Positions 16,786 through 29,100 of a stretch of DNA of 64,000 nucleotides are shown here, in pieces. The stretch lies in contig CP089450.1 in the NCBI GenBank assembly GCA_026636295.1, forward strand, positions 1,054,001 through 1,118,000. The letters run 5' to 3'. The notes under the pieces were generated by a model. The model made no database searches, was not told the origin of the DNA, and saw nothing but the letters and a program-made list of their open reading frames with translations. The stretch comes from Medakamo hakoo. Its lineage: Eukaryota; Chlorophyta; Trebouxiophyceae; Coccomyxaceae. Each line of letters opens with the position of its first letter. Position 1 is the stretch's first letter. Position numbers and translations under genes: made by a program.

Positions 16786-19529
16786 TCACAACAGCCTCAA
16801 CTCCACCATCCCTTCCCGCCGCGCCGGCGACCACCACCCGACCAGGCGCATCGTCCCCTCCGTGCCCGGCAGCACGTAGTCCACGCCGTACGCTGTCTCA
16901 AGCAAGGTAGGGCGGGCGGCCCGGGCGGCGGCCCAGCCGCGGGTGGCGGCTTCGCGCAAGGCTTCACGCGCCGTTCCAGCGGCCGAGGCCGGGCGGCCAC
17001 GGCCGGACGGACGGGATGGCGACGCCGCGGCCGCGGCAGCCGCGGCGGCCGCGCCGCCCCAGGCTGCCGCCGCGCCTTTGTCACCGGGCGGCGTGGGCGG
17101 CTGGGGCGGCGCCCGCCGCGCGCGCGACATCGCGCCATCCGCAAGACTCGAGGTCGGGCCGCCACCACTCCCACTCCCACCGCCCGCCGACTCCAGCGCC
17201 AGCCGCGCGTCCGCCCGCACCCGCAGCGGGCCCAGGACCTGCTGGCACACGGACGCGGACAGGGCGTGCCAGACCCCGCGACCTTCCAGGGCGAACGCGC
17301 CGCCGCCGCGCGGGCGGGGCGGGAGGAGGGAGGCGGCCGCGCCGCCGCCGCCACTGCCGCCGGGCGCCGTCAGGCCCAGGTCCAGGCGCACGGACGCGTA
17401 CGTGTAATCGGCCAGCGGGCGGGAAAAGGTGCCCAGTTGGACGGCGGCGCCCGCGGACCCAAACACGCGGAGGGCCGTGTCCCGGACGCAGGGCGCCCAG
17501 GCGTCGGCGTCGAGCGCGCGCGGCAGCGCGGGGCGCCACCACGGGCGCGGGGACGGAGGGGAGGCGTGTTGTTGGGCGCCGCCCGTCGCGCCCGTCCGAA
17601 TGGGCGGCGGGCGGGGCGGGCTGGCGGACGAGGACGGCCGGGCGGGACTGCGCGTCCGGGAGGGCGCACCGGCCGCGGGCGGGGGCGCGCCCTCACCAAA
17701 CTCGAGCAGGCCGTCCGGGAGGGGGAGCCGCCCCAGGCAGCCGACCGCGCCCGTGAGGGCGAGGCGCGGCGGGCCCAGGCCGGGCAGGTAGGGTTTCCGC
17801 TTGACGCGGCGGGGAGGCGGGGTGGCGGCGGCGCCGGACAGTGCGCCGGCACGCACAGCCGCTTCCAGGCGGGCGGCCGCCGCGCGGGCCGAGCGCGCGG
17901 CGGTGGCCGCGGCCGCGAGGCGCGCGCGCAGGGCGGCGGCGGCCGGGGACGGCCCAACGACGGCTGATGGCGCGGCCCTGCCTGGCCCGCGGGCGACGGA
18001 CCCGTCATCTAAATCCACCACCCAGTCCGCGCCGACGGCGGACGCGAGCGGGTCGGGCGCGGGCACAGGCGGGAGCGGCGGTGCGGACGACGGCTCGGCG
18101 GCAGTGGGCGCGGTGGTGGTCGGGGGAGCGGCAGTGGGTGGTGCGTCCGCCTTCCCGCCCTCCTTGACCCGCCACCCCCGCCGCGGCGCCGGCCGCCACA
18201 CGGTCGCCTCGCCCTCCACCGCCACCGCGCCCTGGACGTGGGCGACGGAGCGCAGGGCGGGCTTTGTGAGGGCGGTCGGGCCCGGGCTCCACCCGCCGCC
18301 GCCGTCTTCCTCCCCAGCCTCCGCGGCCGGGTCGGGCGCCCACACCCGGTGCACGCCGACGCGGTACTGGATGCCGTCGGCGCGCGGGCGCGCCCGCACG
18401 TCCGCCGCGATGACGAGGGGGACGCGCGCCGTCGTGGCGGCGGCGTCGACGTAATCGCAGCCGGCCGAGGCGGTCAGAGCCGCTTCGTGCCCGCCGGGCA
18501 GGCGGGCGGAGAGTTTAGCCGAGCCGCGCGGCAGGAGGTCGGCCGGGATGCACGCCCGGCGGACGGCCAGGTCGTCGGCGTGGGATAAGGCAGCCGGCGT
18601 GGTGGCGGACGGCTGGGCTGCTGCGGCCAGCGGGCGCGGCTGGCCGCCACCGCCGCCACGGCCGCTGCGCCGGCGCCGGCCGCGCGCCGCGGGCGAGGCC
18701 GGCGACGGCGGCTTGGCTGCCGCCGCGTCGGCGGCGGACCCGGCCGACCCGTACGAGGACGAAGACCGCGGCGACGGGCTGGGAGGCTGGAGGAGGTCGG
18801 GCGGCGAGGCGGCGGCGGCGGCGTCTTCGGCCGGCCCACCACCACCACCATGCCCAGCCCCCCCACCCCACCAGGCCGCGTCTCTCAGCCCAGCCGGCGA
18901 CGGCAGCCACCGCGCGTCCGGCACTTCCACCACGCCCGACAAAGCAGCACCGCGGCCCAAGGCCAGCCGGCCACGCGCCGCCAAGCCGTAGGCTGAGGCG
19001 TCGGCTAAAGCGGACGACAGCGGCGCGCCGGCGATGTGCGCTTCAGCCAGGCGTTGCACACGCGCGCGGCCTGTCAGCGCGGCCCACCACCGGCGGGAGG
19101 AACCCGTGCAGGCCAGGACGCGGTCGATGAACTGTTGGTTTGTTGGTTGGGAGGGCGCGGTGTGGTGTGAGTCGCCGTTGCGTCCGTCCACCCCCCTGGC
19201 GGAGGGACACGCGAAGATTTTTTGCGGTCGCGCTCTCATGACACGCGAACACGCATTGCCCGCCACCGCGCCGAGCAACTCACCGCGCCGCCGTTGGACC
19301 CGTCATATCCTGGCGACACAGGCCCCACTCCTGCCTGCATGATGAGCAGCTGCTGCGGCCTGGACGCGCCCTGTGGCGTGAGCTGGCCCAGCGGCGGCGG
19401 GTCGGCGGGCGCTGTGCGCGCGGTGCCGTCGAGCGAGCGCGCCGACGCGACTGGCTGCTCCCAAAACTGGGCGTCCAGGGCCGCGCGCGTCGCGGACCGG
19501 TCGGCCAGGCGCTCCGGGATGAGAGGCAT
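16786..19529 (-). CDS. TGD4: TGD4-like chloroplast envelope lipid transfer protein
   Basis: Two exons, complement(16786..19131, 19284..19529), 863 aa, phase 0 intron. TGD4 is the outer-envelope beta-barrel-like protein that moves ER-derived phosphatidate to the TGD1-2-3 importer of plastids. Exon 1 carries AALDAQFWEQPVASARSLDG, TART and then RPQQLL, which matches the start of Arabidopsis TGD4 (DAAFWDQPVSSPQTLEGTAR.., then HRIQQLS). The C-terminus GWWSPARREGMVELRLL matches AWYSPKRKEGMIELRVF. Middle blocks RRWWAALTGRARVQRLAEAH and YRVGVHRVW also fit. The alga protein is nearly twice as long as plant TGD4 (about 480 aa). The excess is Ala/Pro/Gly low-complexity insertions, the largest around residues 175-260 and 380-470, likely loops. 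It is divergent from RPB1, 314 bp apart. Confidence 0.88.
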
Positions 19530-19843
19530 GTTGGTGTGGGATGGGAGGCGTCCCCACCCCCTCTCTCCTCTTCCGGACGGAAGGAAAAAAAAAAGAGACA
19601 AATGCGCTGCCGGCCTGGCGCCCCATTGCTCACACCCCTTTTTTCTTCGCCGGCGGGAGAGAGAGACGGCGCTCCTCTCTCTTTTCGCACGACCCCTACA
19701 CCCGCCCGCCCGCCCGCCCCGTCACAGCGCGCGAATCCCTCCCCGGCCGATCGGGCCGCGCGTGGGAGAGGGCGAGCGAGCGAGGGCGTGGGCTCTCCTA
19801 GTTTTCTCTTCTTCTCGCTTCGCTAGCTCTCCTCTCGCCCAAA
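19530..19843. promoter_or_regulatory. Divergent promoter region, TGD4 / RPB1
   Basis: 314 bp between two start codons. It contains an A10 run (about 19586-19595), CT-rich stretches, a CCCG repeat near 19699-19720, GAGC repeats near 19766-19780 and a pyrimidine-rich leader just before the RPB1 ATG. No TATA box is visible. Confidence 0.5.
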
Positions 19844-22800
19844 ATGACCGTCCTCGACCGGTTCCCGTACTCGTCCGCGCCCCTGCGCAAGGTCAAGGCC
19901 ATTGAGTTTGGCGTCATGGACCCGGACTTCATGGTGAGGGGGAGGGTTGAGGTGGGGCGGGGCGCGGGCGCGAATGCAAGAGCACCAAGGCGCTGGCGGC
20001 GGCGTGGCGCGGCAGTGCAGAAAACGGCGGTGGAGGCTGGGGTGCAGGTGTGGGCTGGCGTCCGCGCCCCACCGCATGCCGGCTCCAATCACGCCTGCTC
20101 CCGTCCGAGGCGGGCGCGGGCGCAGGAGCGTGGTGTGTGCCCGCCCCGCGTCCTCGCAACCGATCGCTTCTCACGCCCTCTTCCCTCCTCCCACTCCCCA
20201 CCACCACCAACAGCGCCGCTACTCCGTCGCCAAGATCGATTCGGGCCAGACGTACGAGCGCGGCCGCCCTAAACTGGGCGGCCTGGCCGACCCGCGCTTG
20301 GGCACCATCGACCGGGCGGTCAAGTGCAGCACCGACGGCCTGGGCGTGTCCGACTCGCCCGGCTACTTTGGCCACATCGAGCTCGCCAAGCCCGTCTACC
20401 ACATCGGCTTCATGACGACGGTGGTGAAAGTGCTGCGCTGTGTGTCGTACCACACGTCCACGATCCTGCTGGCCAAGGTGAGGAGAGGGTGGGCGCGTCT
20501 GTCTCCGGCAATGCGTTTTCTTTCCATCCATTCCCCAACCCGCGTCGCACTCACCCGCCCTCGCCCCATCCCGCCCCCGCTCTCCGCCCACCACCGCAGG
20601 ACGACCCCGCCTACAAAGCCTGCCTGCGCATCCGCAACCCGCAGGCCCGCCTGCGCGCCTTTTTACACGCGTGCTCGGGCAAGAAAGCGGACGACGTGAG
20701 CGGGTCGCCTCAGCCCACCTACCGCGTCGACGGCCCGCGCGTGACGGCCGAATTCCCGGCGCCCCGCCCGGGCGACGCGTCCACCGCGCCCGACGGTGGC
20801 GAGCGCCGCCAGGAGCTGAGCGCGGAAAAGGCGCACGAGATCCTGCGGCGCATGTCCGACGAGGACGTGGCGGCCCTGGGCTTTGACCCCGCGCGCGCGC
20901 GCCCCGACTGGATGATCCTGACCGTCCTGCCCGTCCCGCCCCCGCCCGTCCGCCCGTCCGTCGCCATGGACGGCGGCGCCGCCCGGTCGGAGGACGACCT
21001 GACGTACAAGCTGAACGAGATCATCAAGGCGTCCGCGCGGCTGGCGCGGCAGGAGGCGTCCGGCGCGCCCGCGCACATCGTCCGCGAGTTTGTCGCGCTC
21101 CTCCAGTTCCACGTCACGACGTACCTGGACAACACGAAGCCCGGGCACCCGGTCGCGCAGCAGCGGTCCGGCCGGCCCATCAAGTCCATTTCGCAGCGGC
21201 TCAAGGGCAAGGAAGGCCGGGTGCGCGGCAACCTGATGGGCAAGCGCGTCGACTTCTCCGCGCGCACCGTCATTTCCGGCGACCCCAACCTGGCGCTGGA
21301 CGAGCTGGGCGTCCCCTGGTCCGTCGCGCTGACCCTGACCGTCCCTGAAACGGTGACGCCGCACAACCTGGCCCGCCTGGCCCGCCTGGTCGAAAACGGC
21401 CCGCACCCGCCGCCCGGCCAGACCGGCGCCCGCTACATCGTCCGCGAAGACGGCCAGCGCTTGGACCTGCGCTTCCTCCGCCGGGACGCGGACCGGCACC
21501 TGGAGTGCGGGTACGTCGTCGAACGCCACCTGCAGGCCGGCGACATCGTCCTGTTCAACCGCCAGCCGTCCCTGCACAAGATGTCCATGATGGGCCACCG
21601 CGTGCGCATCCTGCCCTACTCCACCTTCCGGCTGAACCTGTCCGTCACGTCGCCATACAACGCCGACTTTGACGGCGACGAAATGAACATGCACGTCCCC
21701 CAAACGCCGGAGACGCGGGCGGAAGCCCGGGAAATCATGGCCGTCCCGCGCAACATCGTGTCGCCGCAAGCGAACAAGCCCGTCATCGGCATCGTCCAGG
21801 ACACGCTGCTGGGCGCGCGCCTGATGACGAAGCGCGACACGTTCATCCCCGCCGAGACGGCCATGAACATGCTGATGTGCCTGGAGGACTGGGACGGGCG
21901 CGTCCCCTTCCCCGCCATCTGCAAGCCGGTGCCGAGGTGGACGGGCAAGCAGCTGGTGTCCACGCTCCTCCCGCGCGTCAACTGCCGCCGCACGGCCGCC
22001 TGGTACAAGGACGGCGAGCCGCCGGACTTTTCGCCCACGGACGCCCAGGTCCTCATCCAAGACGGCGAGCTGCTCACCGGCACGCTGTGCAAGAAAACGC
22101 TCGGCGCGTCGGCGGGCTCCCTCGTCCACGTCGTCTGGATGGACGACGGGCCCGAGGCCGCGCGCGCGTTCCTGTCGCAGACCCAGTTCCTGGTCAACCA
22201 CTGGCTGCTCCAGCACGGCTTCTCCATCGGCATCGGCGACACGGTCGCGGATGAGGGTACGATGCGCGTCATCCAGGAAACCATCAAATCCGCGGAGGAC
22301 GAGGTGAAGAAGCTGACGCAAAAGCTGCAGTCGCGCGAGCTGGAAGCCCAACCAGGTGAGGAGGGGCGCGCGGGTGTTTTTTTTGGGGGGGGGGTCCATC
22401 CCCATGCATCATGGATCCACCCCCACCTCTCAAAACCCGCCGCCTTGCTCACCGCACACCCTCTCCCGCTCTGCACGCACACCGCGCACACACACACACA
22501 CACCAGGCCGGACGATGATGGAGTCGTTTGAAAACCAGGTCAACCAGGTCTTGAACAAAGCGCGCGACGACGCCGGCCGGTTCGCCCAGGCCTCGCTGAA
22601 AGACACGAACAACGTCGTCCGCATGGTCACGGCCGGGTCCAAGGGCTCCTTCATCAACATCTCCCAGATGATTGCGTGCGTGGGCCAACAAAACGTGGAG
22701 GGCAAACGCATTCCCTTTGGTTTCGCCGGGCGGACGCTGCCGCACTTTACGAAAGACGACCTGGGCCCGGAAAGCCGGGGCTTTGTGTCCAACTCGTACC

Positions 22801-25800
22801 TGTCCGGCCTGACGCCGCAAGAGCTGTTCTTCCACGCCATGGGCGGGCGCGAGGGCCTGATCGACACGGCGGTGAAAACATCGTCGACGGGCTACATCCA
22901 GCGCCGCCTGGTCAAAGCGATGGAAGACTTCACCATCCGGTACGACGGCACGGTCCGCAACGCCGCCGGCAGCGTCGTGCAGTTCCTGTACGGCGAAGAC
23001 GGCATGGACGGCACGGCGGTGGAAGGCCAAAAGCTGGACGCGCTGCGCCTGAAGGAACCGGCGTTCCGCCGCCTGTTCCGGTGGGAGTTGGACGACCCGG
23101 GCTGGGCGCCGGCCTGGTGCGACCCGGCGACGCTGGAGTCGCTGCGCGCCAGTGCGGCGGCGCGGGCGGAGCTGGACGCGGAGTACGCGGCCCTGTGCGC
23201 GGATCTGCTGACGCTTCGCACCGAAGTCCTGCGCGGCGGCGACGCGTCCGTCGTCCTGCCGCTGAACCTGAAGCGCCTGATCTGGAACGCGCAGCAAGCG
23301 TTCCGGTGCGGGGCCGGGTACGGGATCAGCGGGCCGAGTGCCGCGGCCGGCGCCGACGCCGACGCGGCCGCGCCCTCGACCTCCACGACCGCACTGTCCC
23401 CACTGGACGTCGTCGCCCGCGTCCGCGCCCTGTGCGCCCGCCTGGTCGTCGTCGGCGGCGGGGACGGCCTGTCGAAGGAAGCCCAGCGCAACGCGACCCT
23501 GCTGTTCCATGCGCACCTGCGCGCGACGCTCGCCTCCAAGCGCGTCCTGGGCGAGCACCGCCTGTCCGGCGCTGCGTTCGACTGGCTGGCCGGCGAGATC
23601 GAAGCCCGCTTCTTCCGGGCGCTGGCCTTCCCGGGCGAGAACGTGGGCACGGTCGCTGCCCAGTCCATCGGCGAGCCGACGACGCAGATGACGCTCAACA
23701 CGTTCCACTTTGCGGGCGTGTCCGCCAAGAACGTCACGCTGGGCGTGCCGCGCCTGACGGAGATCATCAACGTGTCCAAGACCATCAAGACGCCGTCGCT
23801 GTCTGTGTACTTGACTGGCGCCGCCGCCCGGGACCGCGAAGCCGCGAAGGCGGTGCAGTGCGCGCTGGAGCACACGACGCTGCGCAGGGTGACGGCCGCG
23901 ACGGAGATCCATTACGACCCCGACCCGACGACGACCGTCATTGAGGAAGACCGGGATTTCGTGGCGTCGTACTGGGAGATGCCGGACGAGGGCGTGGACC
24001 CGGAGCGCATGGCGCCCTGGCTGCTGCGCATCGAGCTGAACCGGGAGATGATGGTGAGAGGGTGTGTGTGTGGGGGGGGGGGGGGGGGGGTCGCGAAGCC
24101 GCGCTGTGCACGACGCGCCACCCGCTCGCCTCCACCCGCCCCGCCCACACCACCACCCACCGCCCACCCCAACTCCATCCACACCAAACAGGTCGACAAG
24201 AAGCTGTCCATGGCCGACCTGGCCGAGCGCATCCACGCCGACTTTGAAGGCGAGCTGCACTGCATCTTCAACGACGACAACGCGCCCAAGCTGGTGCTGC
24301 GCATCCGCATCATCTACGGCCCCGACGACGACAAGGCCGACTACGACGACGCGTTCTTGAAGAAGATCGAGGGCACGCTGCTGACCCAGGTCGCGCTGCA
24401 GGGCGTGCCGTCCATTAAAAAGGTGTTCATCCGCGAAACCGACCGCCTCGTCCCCGACGCCGCGGCGGCCGGCGGGTACGCGCAAGAAAAAGAGTGGATG
24501 CTCGACACGGAAGGCGTCAATCTTCTGGAAGTCCTGGCCCACCCGGAGGTCGACGCCACCCGCACCATCTCCAACCACCTGGTCGAAGTCATCGACGTCC
24601 TGGGCATCGAAGCCGCCCGCGGCGCTTTGCTGAAAGAAGTGCGCGGCGTCATCGAATTCGACGGCAGCTATGTCAACTACCGCCACCTGGCCATCCTGTG
24701 CGACGCCATGACGAGCCGCGGCCACTTTGCGGCCATCACCCGGCACGGCATCAACCGCGGCGACGCGGCCGGGGCGCTGGCCCAGGCGTCCTTTGAAGAG
24801 ACCGTCGAGATCCTGTACCGCGCCGCGGCGTTTGCTGAGTCCGACCCGGTGACGGGCGTGTCGGAAGCCGTCATGCTGGGCCAGCTGGCGCCCATCGGCA
24901 CGGGCGCCTTCTCCCTCCTGCTGGACGAGGCGCGCCTGGCCGACGCTGTCGAGGTCCAAGTCGCGGGCGGCGGCGCGGGCTACGACGGCCTGGGCGGCGG
25001 CGGCGGCGGCTACGGTGCGATGCCGACGCCCGGGCGCGCGACGCCCGGCATGACGCCCTCGCACGCGTCGCCGTCCGTCTTCCGTTCTCCGGGCATGTGG
25101 TCGCCCCTGGTGGGGGATGGCAACGTCCAGTTCTCGCCGGCTGTGGGAGGGGCGTCGCCGGCGTTCACCGCGTCGATGGGCGGCGGGATGGCCGCGTCGC
25201 CGAGCTACAGCCCTTCGTCGCCGGCGATGGCCGCGCACGACGCCGGCGCCGGCCGGGGGGGGTACGGCCCCTCCCCCGCCTCGCCCGCGTGGCAGAGCCC
25301 GTCTTCTCCGGCCTATGCAGCGGGCGGAGGAGGCATGAGCGCGGGCCCCAGCCCCTACTACTCGCCGGCGAGCCCCGCGTACACGGCGGGCGGTGGCGGT
25401 GGCGCTGTCCGGGTGTCTCCCACGTCGCCCGCGTACGCTCCGACGGCGGGACCTTCGCCAGCGTATTCTCCGTCTTCGCCTGCATGGTCACCAACCGAAG
25501 CTGTGGGCGCTGGCGGGGCGCGCGTGTCGCCGACGTCGCCGGCGTACGCGCCGGCAGGCGCGGCAGGCGCGTCACCCGCGTATTCTCCGTCGTCGCCGGC
25601 CTGGAGCCCCACCGAACAGGTGGTCGGAGGCGCGGGCACGAGCCCTGCATACAGCCCCAGCTCGCCGGCGTGGAGTCCCCATGACGGCGCGGCGGGCGGG
25701 GCTGGACCGGGCGCCGTTGCGTATTCGCCCTCATCGCCGGCGTGGTCTCCCGGCGCCACCGGCGCGCCGCCAGGCCCGTCCGGCACGGCCCAGTTCTCGC

Positions 25801-25847
25801 CCAGTTCTCCAGCGTACGTGCCGGAAGACCAGCCGCCGGCGGAGTGA
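19844..25847 (+). CDS. RPB1: RNA polymerase II largest subunit, RPB1, with altered clamp zinc sites and degenerate CTD
   Basis: Five exons, 19844..19933, 20214..20477, 20600..22355, 22507..24053 and 24192..25847, 1,770 aa. The catalytic core is intact: active-site NADFDGDEMN (Asp474, 476, 478), KGKEGRVRGNLMGKRVDFSA, RQPSLHKMSMMGHRVRI, the bridge-helix region with MGGREGLIDTAVKT and the trigger-loop region with QMTLNTFHFAGVSAKNVTLG. The C-terminal blocks SFDGSYVNYRH-like (EFDGSYVNYRHLAILCD) and ITRHGINRGD identify it as Pol II rather than Pol I or III. Oddities: of the eight zinc ligands expected in the clamp, only Cys68 remains; the others align with Asp71, Ser78, Tyr81, Ser108, Thr111, Asp149 and Ser152. 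The CTD (from about residue 1520) has no YSPTSPS consensus but repeats of YSPSSPAWSP spaced by Gly/Ala linkers. Intron 4 contains a run of 19 G. Confidence 0.95.
24072..24090 (+). repeat. G19 tract in RPB1 intron 4
   Basis: An uninterrupted run of 19 G follows a short (GT)n stretch, 18 nt after the 5' splice site of a 138-bp intron. Such a tract can form G-quadruplex structure in the pre-mRNA and is prone to length change or sequencing error. Confidence 0.85.
25090..25847 (+). repeat. Degenerate RPB1 CTD repeats
   Basis: Protein-level repeats within the last RPB1 exon. Four near-identical YSPSSPAWSP units and single YSPASPAY, VSPTSPAYAP (two), FSPSSPAYVP and YSPSSPAM units are separated by Gly/Ala-rich linkers. 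Ser2- and Ser5-equivalent SP pairs are kept, but position 7 is Ala or Trp instead of Ser. Confidence 0.85.
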
Positions 25848-26002
25848 GTTTTTGAAGGCGTCGAAAAAACGTCAAAAAAAGTCCAAAAAAACGGGGGTGG
25901 GTGGGTGGGAGAAAAATGGATGGAAACCGAGAGAGAAGCGGTGTGGAGGGGATGTGGCCTGTGCGCCGCTGGCCGACGGGGATCCTACCGGGCCAGCGGT
26001 GC

Positions 26003-26003
<1 letters not shown>

Positions 26004-26040
<37 letters not shown>
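26004..26040. repeat. (GT)n microsatellite between RPB1 and TAF2
   Basis: About 17 GT units in the 255-bp gap between two convergent genes; nothing else recognisable in the gap apart from A-rich runs right after the RPB1 stop. Confidence 0.85.
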
Positions 26041-26042
<2 letters not shown>

Positions 26043-26102
26043 GGGGGTGGGGCGGTGGACGGGTGTAGATTGCGCCTTAGTTTTGCTTTTTCCATCCTGC
26101 CG

Positions 26103-29100
26103 CTACCCCGCGCCCTCCCCTTCCTCGATCCGCGCCCGCTTGGCCGGCGGCTCGTCCACCTCCTCCGGCAGCGCGGCTGGCAGCATGGCCTCGTCCTGTT
26201 GCGTGGCGGGCGCGGCGGACGCTGGCGGCGGTGGCGGCGGCGGCGCGGCTTCAGCCACGGGCGGTGGTGATGTCACCACCGGTGGCGGCGCCGCCGGCGG
26301 TGCTGCAGGCGCAGCAACAGCCGCCGGCGCCGCCGCAGGTGCTGCAGCGGAAGCAATAGCCGCCGGCGCCGCCGCAGGTGCTTCAGCCACCGCAACAGCC
26401 GCCGGCGCCGCCGCCACTGCACCACCACCGCCTCCCTCCACCTGCGGCTGCGACCCCACCGCCGGCGGTGGCACGGGCGGCGGCGGCGGCCCGGACAGCT
26501 TGATGCGCAGGGTCGGGCGCCCAGCCGCGCCTTCTCCACCTCCGCCGCCGCCGCCGCCAACCCCGCCGTCCGGCCGGCGTTTTAGCACAACCGGCGGTGG
26601 GCGCGCCGTCCCAGCAGCAGGCGCGGGCGGCGGCCGAGCCAGCCGCACTTTGAACCCTGTGGGCGCGCCAGGGGCGGGCCCGCCGGTCGGTGCGTCGCCA
26701 TCCACCAGCGCGCGCAGTGTGTCGCCCGCGCCGCGGGCGGCGGCCGCGGCGCCGGGCGCGCGCAAGCGAACGACAATGCCTGCACCAGCCAGGCGCACGC
26801 CGGACGACACGCCACCGGCGTCCGTCTGGGTGGGCCGGCCGACGGTGGAGGGGCGGCGAGCGCTCGGCGCGGCGCCGGCCGCGCCCCCTTCTTCTTCGTC
26901 CGCCTGGCGGAAGAGCGTGGGCGGCGCGCCCGCCACGGATTGGAGCGCCATGAACGCGAGGTGGCGTTCGGCCGGGGCGGCGGTCGGGTGGGTGGCAAGC
27001 TCGTAGAGCGGGCCCAGGGCCGGGAGGCGGGGGAGGGTGGAGGATGGCGGCGCGCCCCGGTCCGCCGCGCCGGCCACCAGCGCCCGCAGCGCCGAGCCCA
27101 GGGCCTCCAAAATCGCGGACCGTACTGGGACCGACGCCTTTTCCACGTCCAGCGCCTCCATGGCAGCTTTGATCCCGGCTTCCGCGCCGTGGGCGGCGGC
27201 GGCGACCGTGATTTCGGCGGCCCGGGCGGCGGCGCGCTCGGCGAAATGGGCGGTGGGGGCAGCGTGGCGGGCGAGGACGGGGGCCAGGGCGGCGGCGGCC
27301 GCGGCTTTGTCCGGGGACGCGACGGCGAGCGCAGCCGCGGCGCCAAGGGCTGCCCTCGCCGCTTCGCGCTGCCAGCCCGGCAAGCCGCCCGTGGACGAGC
27401 CGTCGCGCAGGAGCCAGCGGTCGACCGCGCGCGCGACGCGCAACGCCGCGCCGGGCGAGGGCGGGACGACCAAGCCCAAAGCCGTCAGGACGGACGCGGC
27501 CAGGCCGTCGGTGTCGAGGGCGCCGCCACCGCCACCGCCTGGGCCGGCTTCCGCGACGGTGCACAGGGCGTCGACGGCTTGTGGTGGGGTGCAGCCGGTG
27601 CTTGCATCGCGCGAGCGGGCGAGGGCACGCGCCGCGGCGGCGAGGACGACCCGCTCGCCCGCGTCGCCGTCGAATGAGCGCCAGGGGCGAGAGATGGGAG
27701 TGGCGGTGGTGGTGGTCGTGGTTGACGCGGCGTCGCTGGCGCCACCACCGCCGCCGCCGCCTTCACCACCCACCCCGGGCGCCTGGGTCGCGCGCCGCCA
27801 GAACTTCAGGAGCGCCGCCAGGCCGCGGTAGCCGGTTTCAGGGCCGGCGGTGGCGCCCAGGGCCGTGGCGGCAGCGGCGCGAACACGGCACGACAGGTGT
27901 GCCAGCGTCACCGCTCCGCGGTTGCCGTGCATGGCGCCCGGCACGCCCGCGATGGTGCCGCCCAGCAGCGCCGCCGACAGCGCAATGACAGCCCCGGTCG
28001 GCGTCGGACGCATGGCCGCCAGTCCCTCCACCGCGCTCATCTGCGCGGCAGCATCGCGCGACCGCTCCAACTGCGCCGCCCAGAAGGGCAGGGGCTGGTG
28101 CAGGTGCGTGGCGGTCAGCGACTCGCCCGCCGGGTCCAGGCGGACCCATAGGATGGGCGGGCGCTCGCCCGCCGCGTCGTCCTCGTCCTCCTCCGACTCC
28201 GCCGCCGCGTACGCGGCGCCTTCTTCAATCGTCGCCGCCGCGGCCACGGGGTCGGAGGCCGCGACGTCGGGGGGCGGCACGTCCGGCGGGCGCGGTTTGC
28301 GCCGCTTCGGGCCGGGCTTGCCGGCCTTGCGCACGGGCGGCGTGACGGGCAGGTCGGCCAGGACGAGCGGGGACGCGCCCAGGTGGACGGGGTGGTCGGC
28401 CGGCGCGGCGTGCTCGCGCACGACCACGCGCAGCAGGCCGACGGACGTGCCCTCGCGGGCGGTGGCCGCGGCTTCCGCGCGGGCGGCGGTGCGCAGGGCG
28501 GCCGCCGACCCGGTCTGCCGCAGCGCGACTTCCAGGTTGTTGCGCCGGCGCGAGTAGTTGAGCGCCGCGCTCACGGCCGTCGTGCCCGCGCCCGCCACCC
28601 ACCGTTCGAAAAAGGGGACGGCGTCGCGTTTGAAGCCGCCCAGGCGCGCGATGTCGGCCAGGAATTCGGGCGTGGACAGGAGGCGGGCGGGCGGCGTGCC
28701 GGCGGCGCGCGCGATGGCGGTCGGGTGCGCGGCCGCGGTCGGTCCGCCGCCGCCTCCAGCCTCGTCCGCGCCCGCACCCAACGCGATTTCCGCGGCGGCG
28801 GCGGCGACGGCGTCGGCCACGTAGCGCTGCACCACCCGCCTGAACGTGTCGTCGCCCGCCCGGCGTTCCAGCATGGCAATGACGGCGCCTGCCTTCCACC
28901 CGCGCACGGGCGACGGGTCGAGGGCCTCGCTCCCGTGCAGGCCGCCCTCCGCGCCGGGCGGGCCGCGCAGGTAGAGGGGTGGAATCGACCCGTCGTCGCC
29001 CGCCAGGACGGCCGCCCGCTCGACCGCCCGGCGGTGGGACGCCTCCGTCTTGCCCCACCGGGCGCGCAGGAAGAGGGACTCCAGGCGGCGGGCGAGGCCG

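Noticed and set aside
20214-20710. RPB1 zinc-site loss as a frameshift or pseudogene effect
   Set aside because: The frame is continuous, neighbouring conserved residues align without gaps, splice sites are good and the catalytic core is intact.
22449-25238. 929-codon minus-strand frame opposite RPB1
   Set aside because: RPB1 on the plus strand is highly conserved; the antisense frame also runs through two RPB1 introns and resembles nothing.
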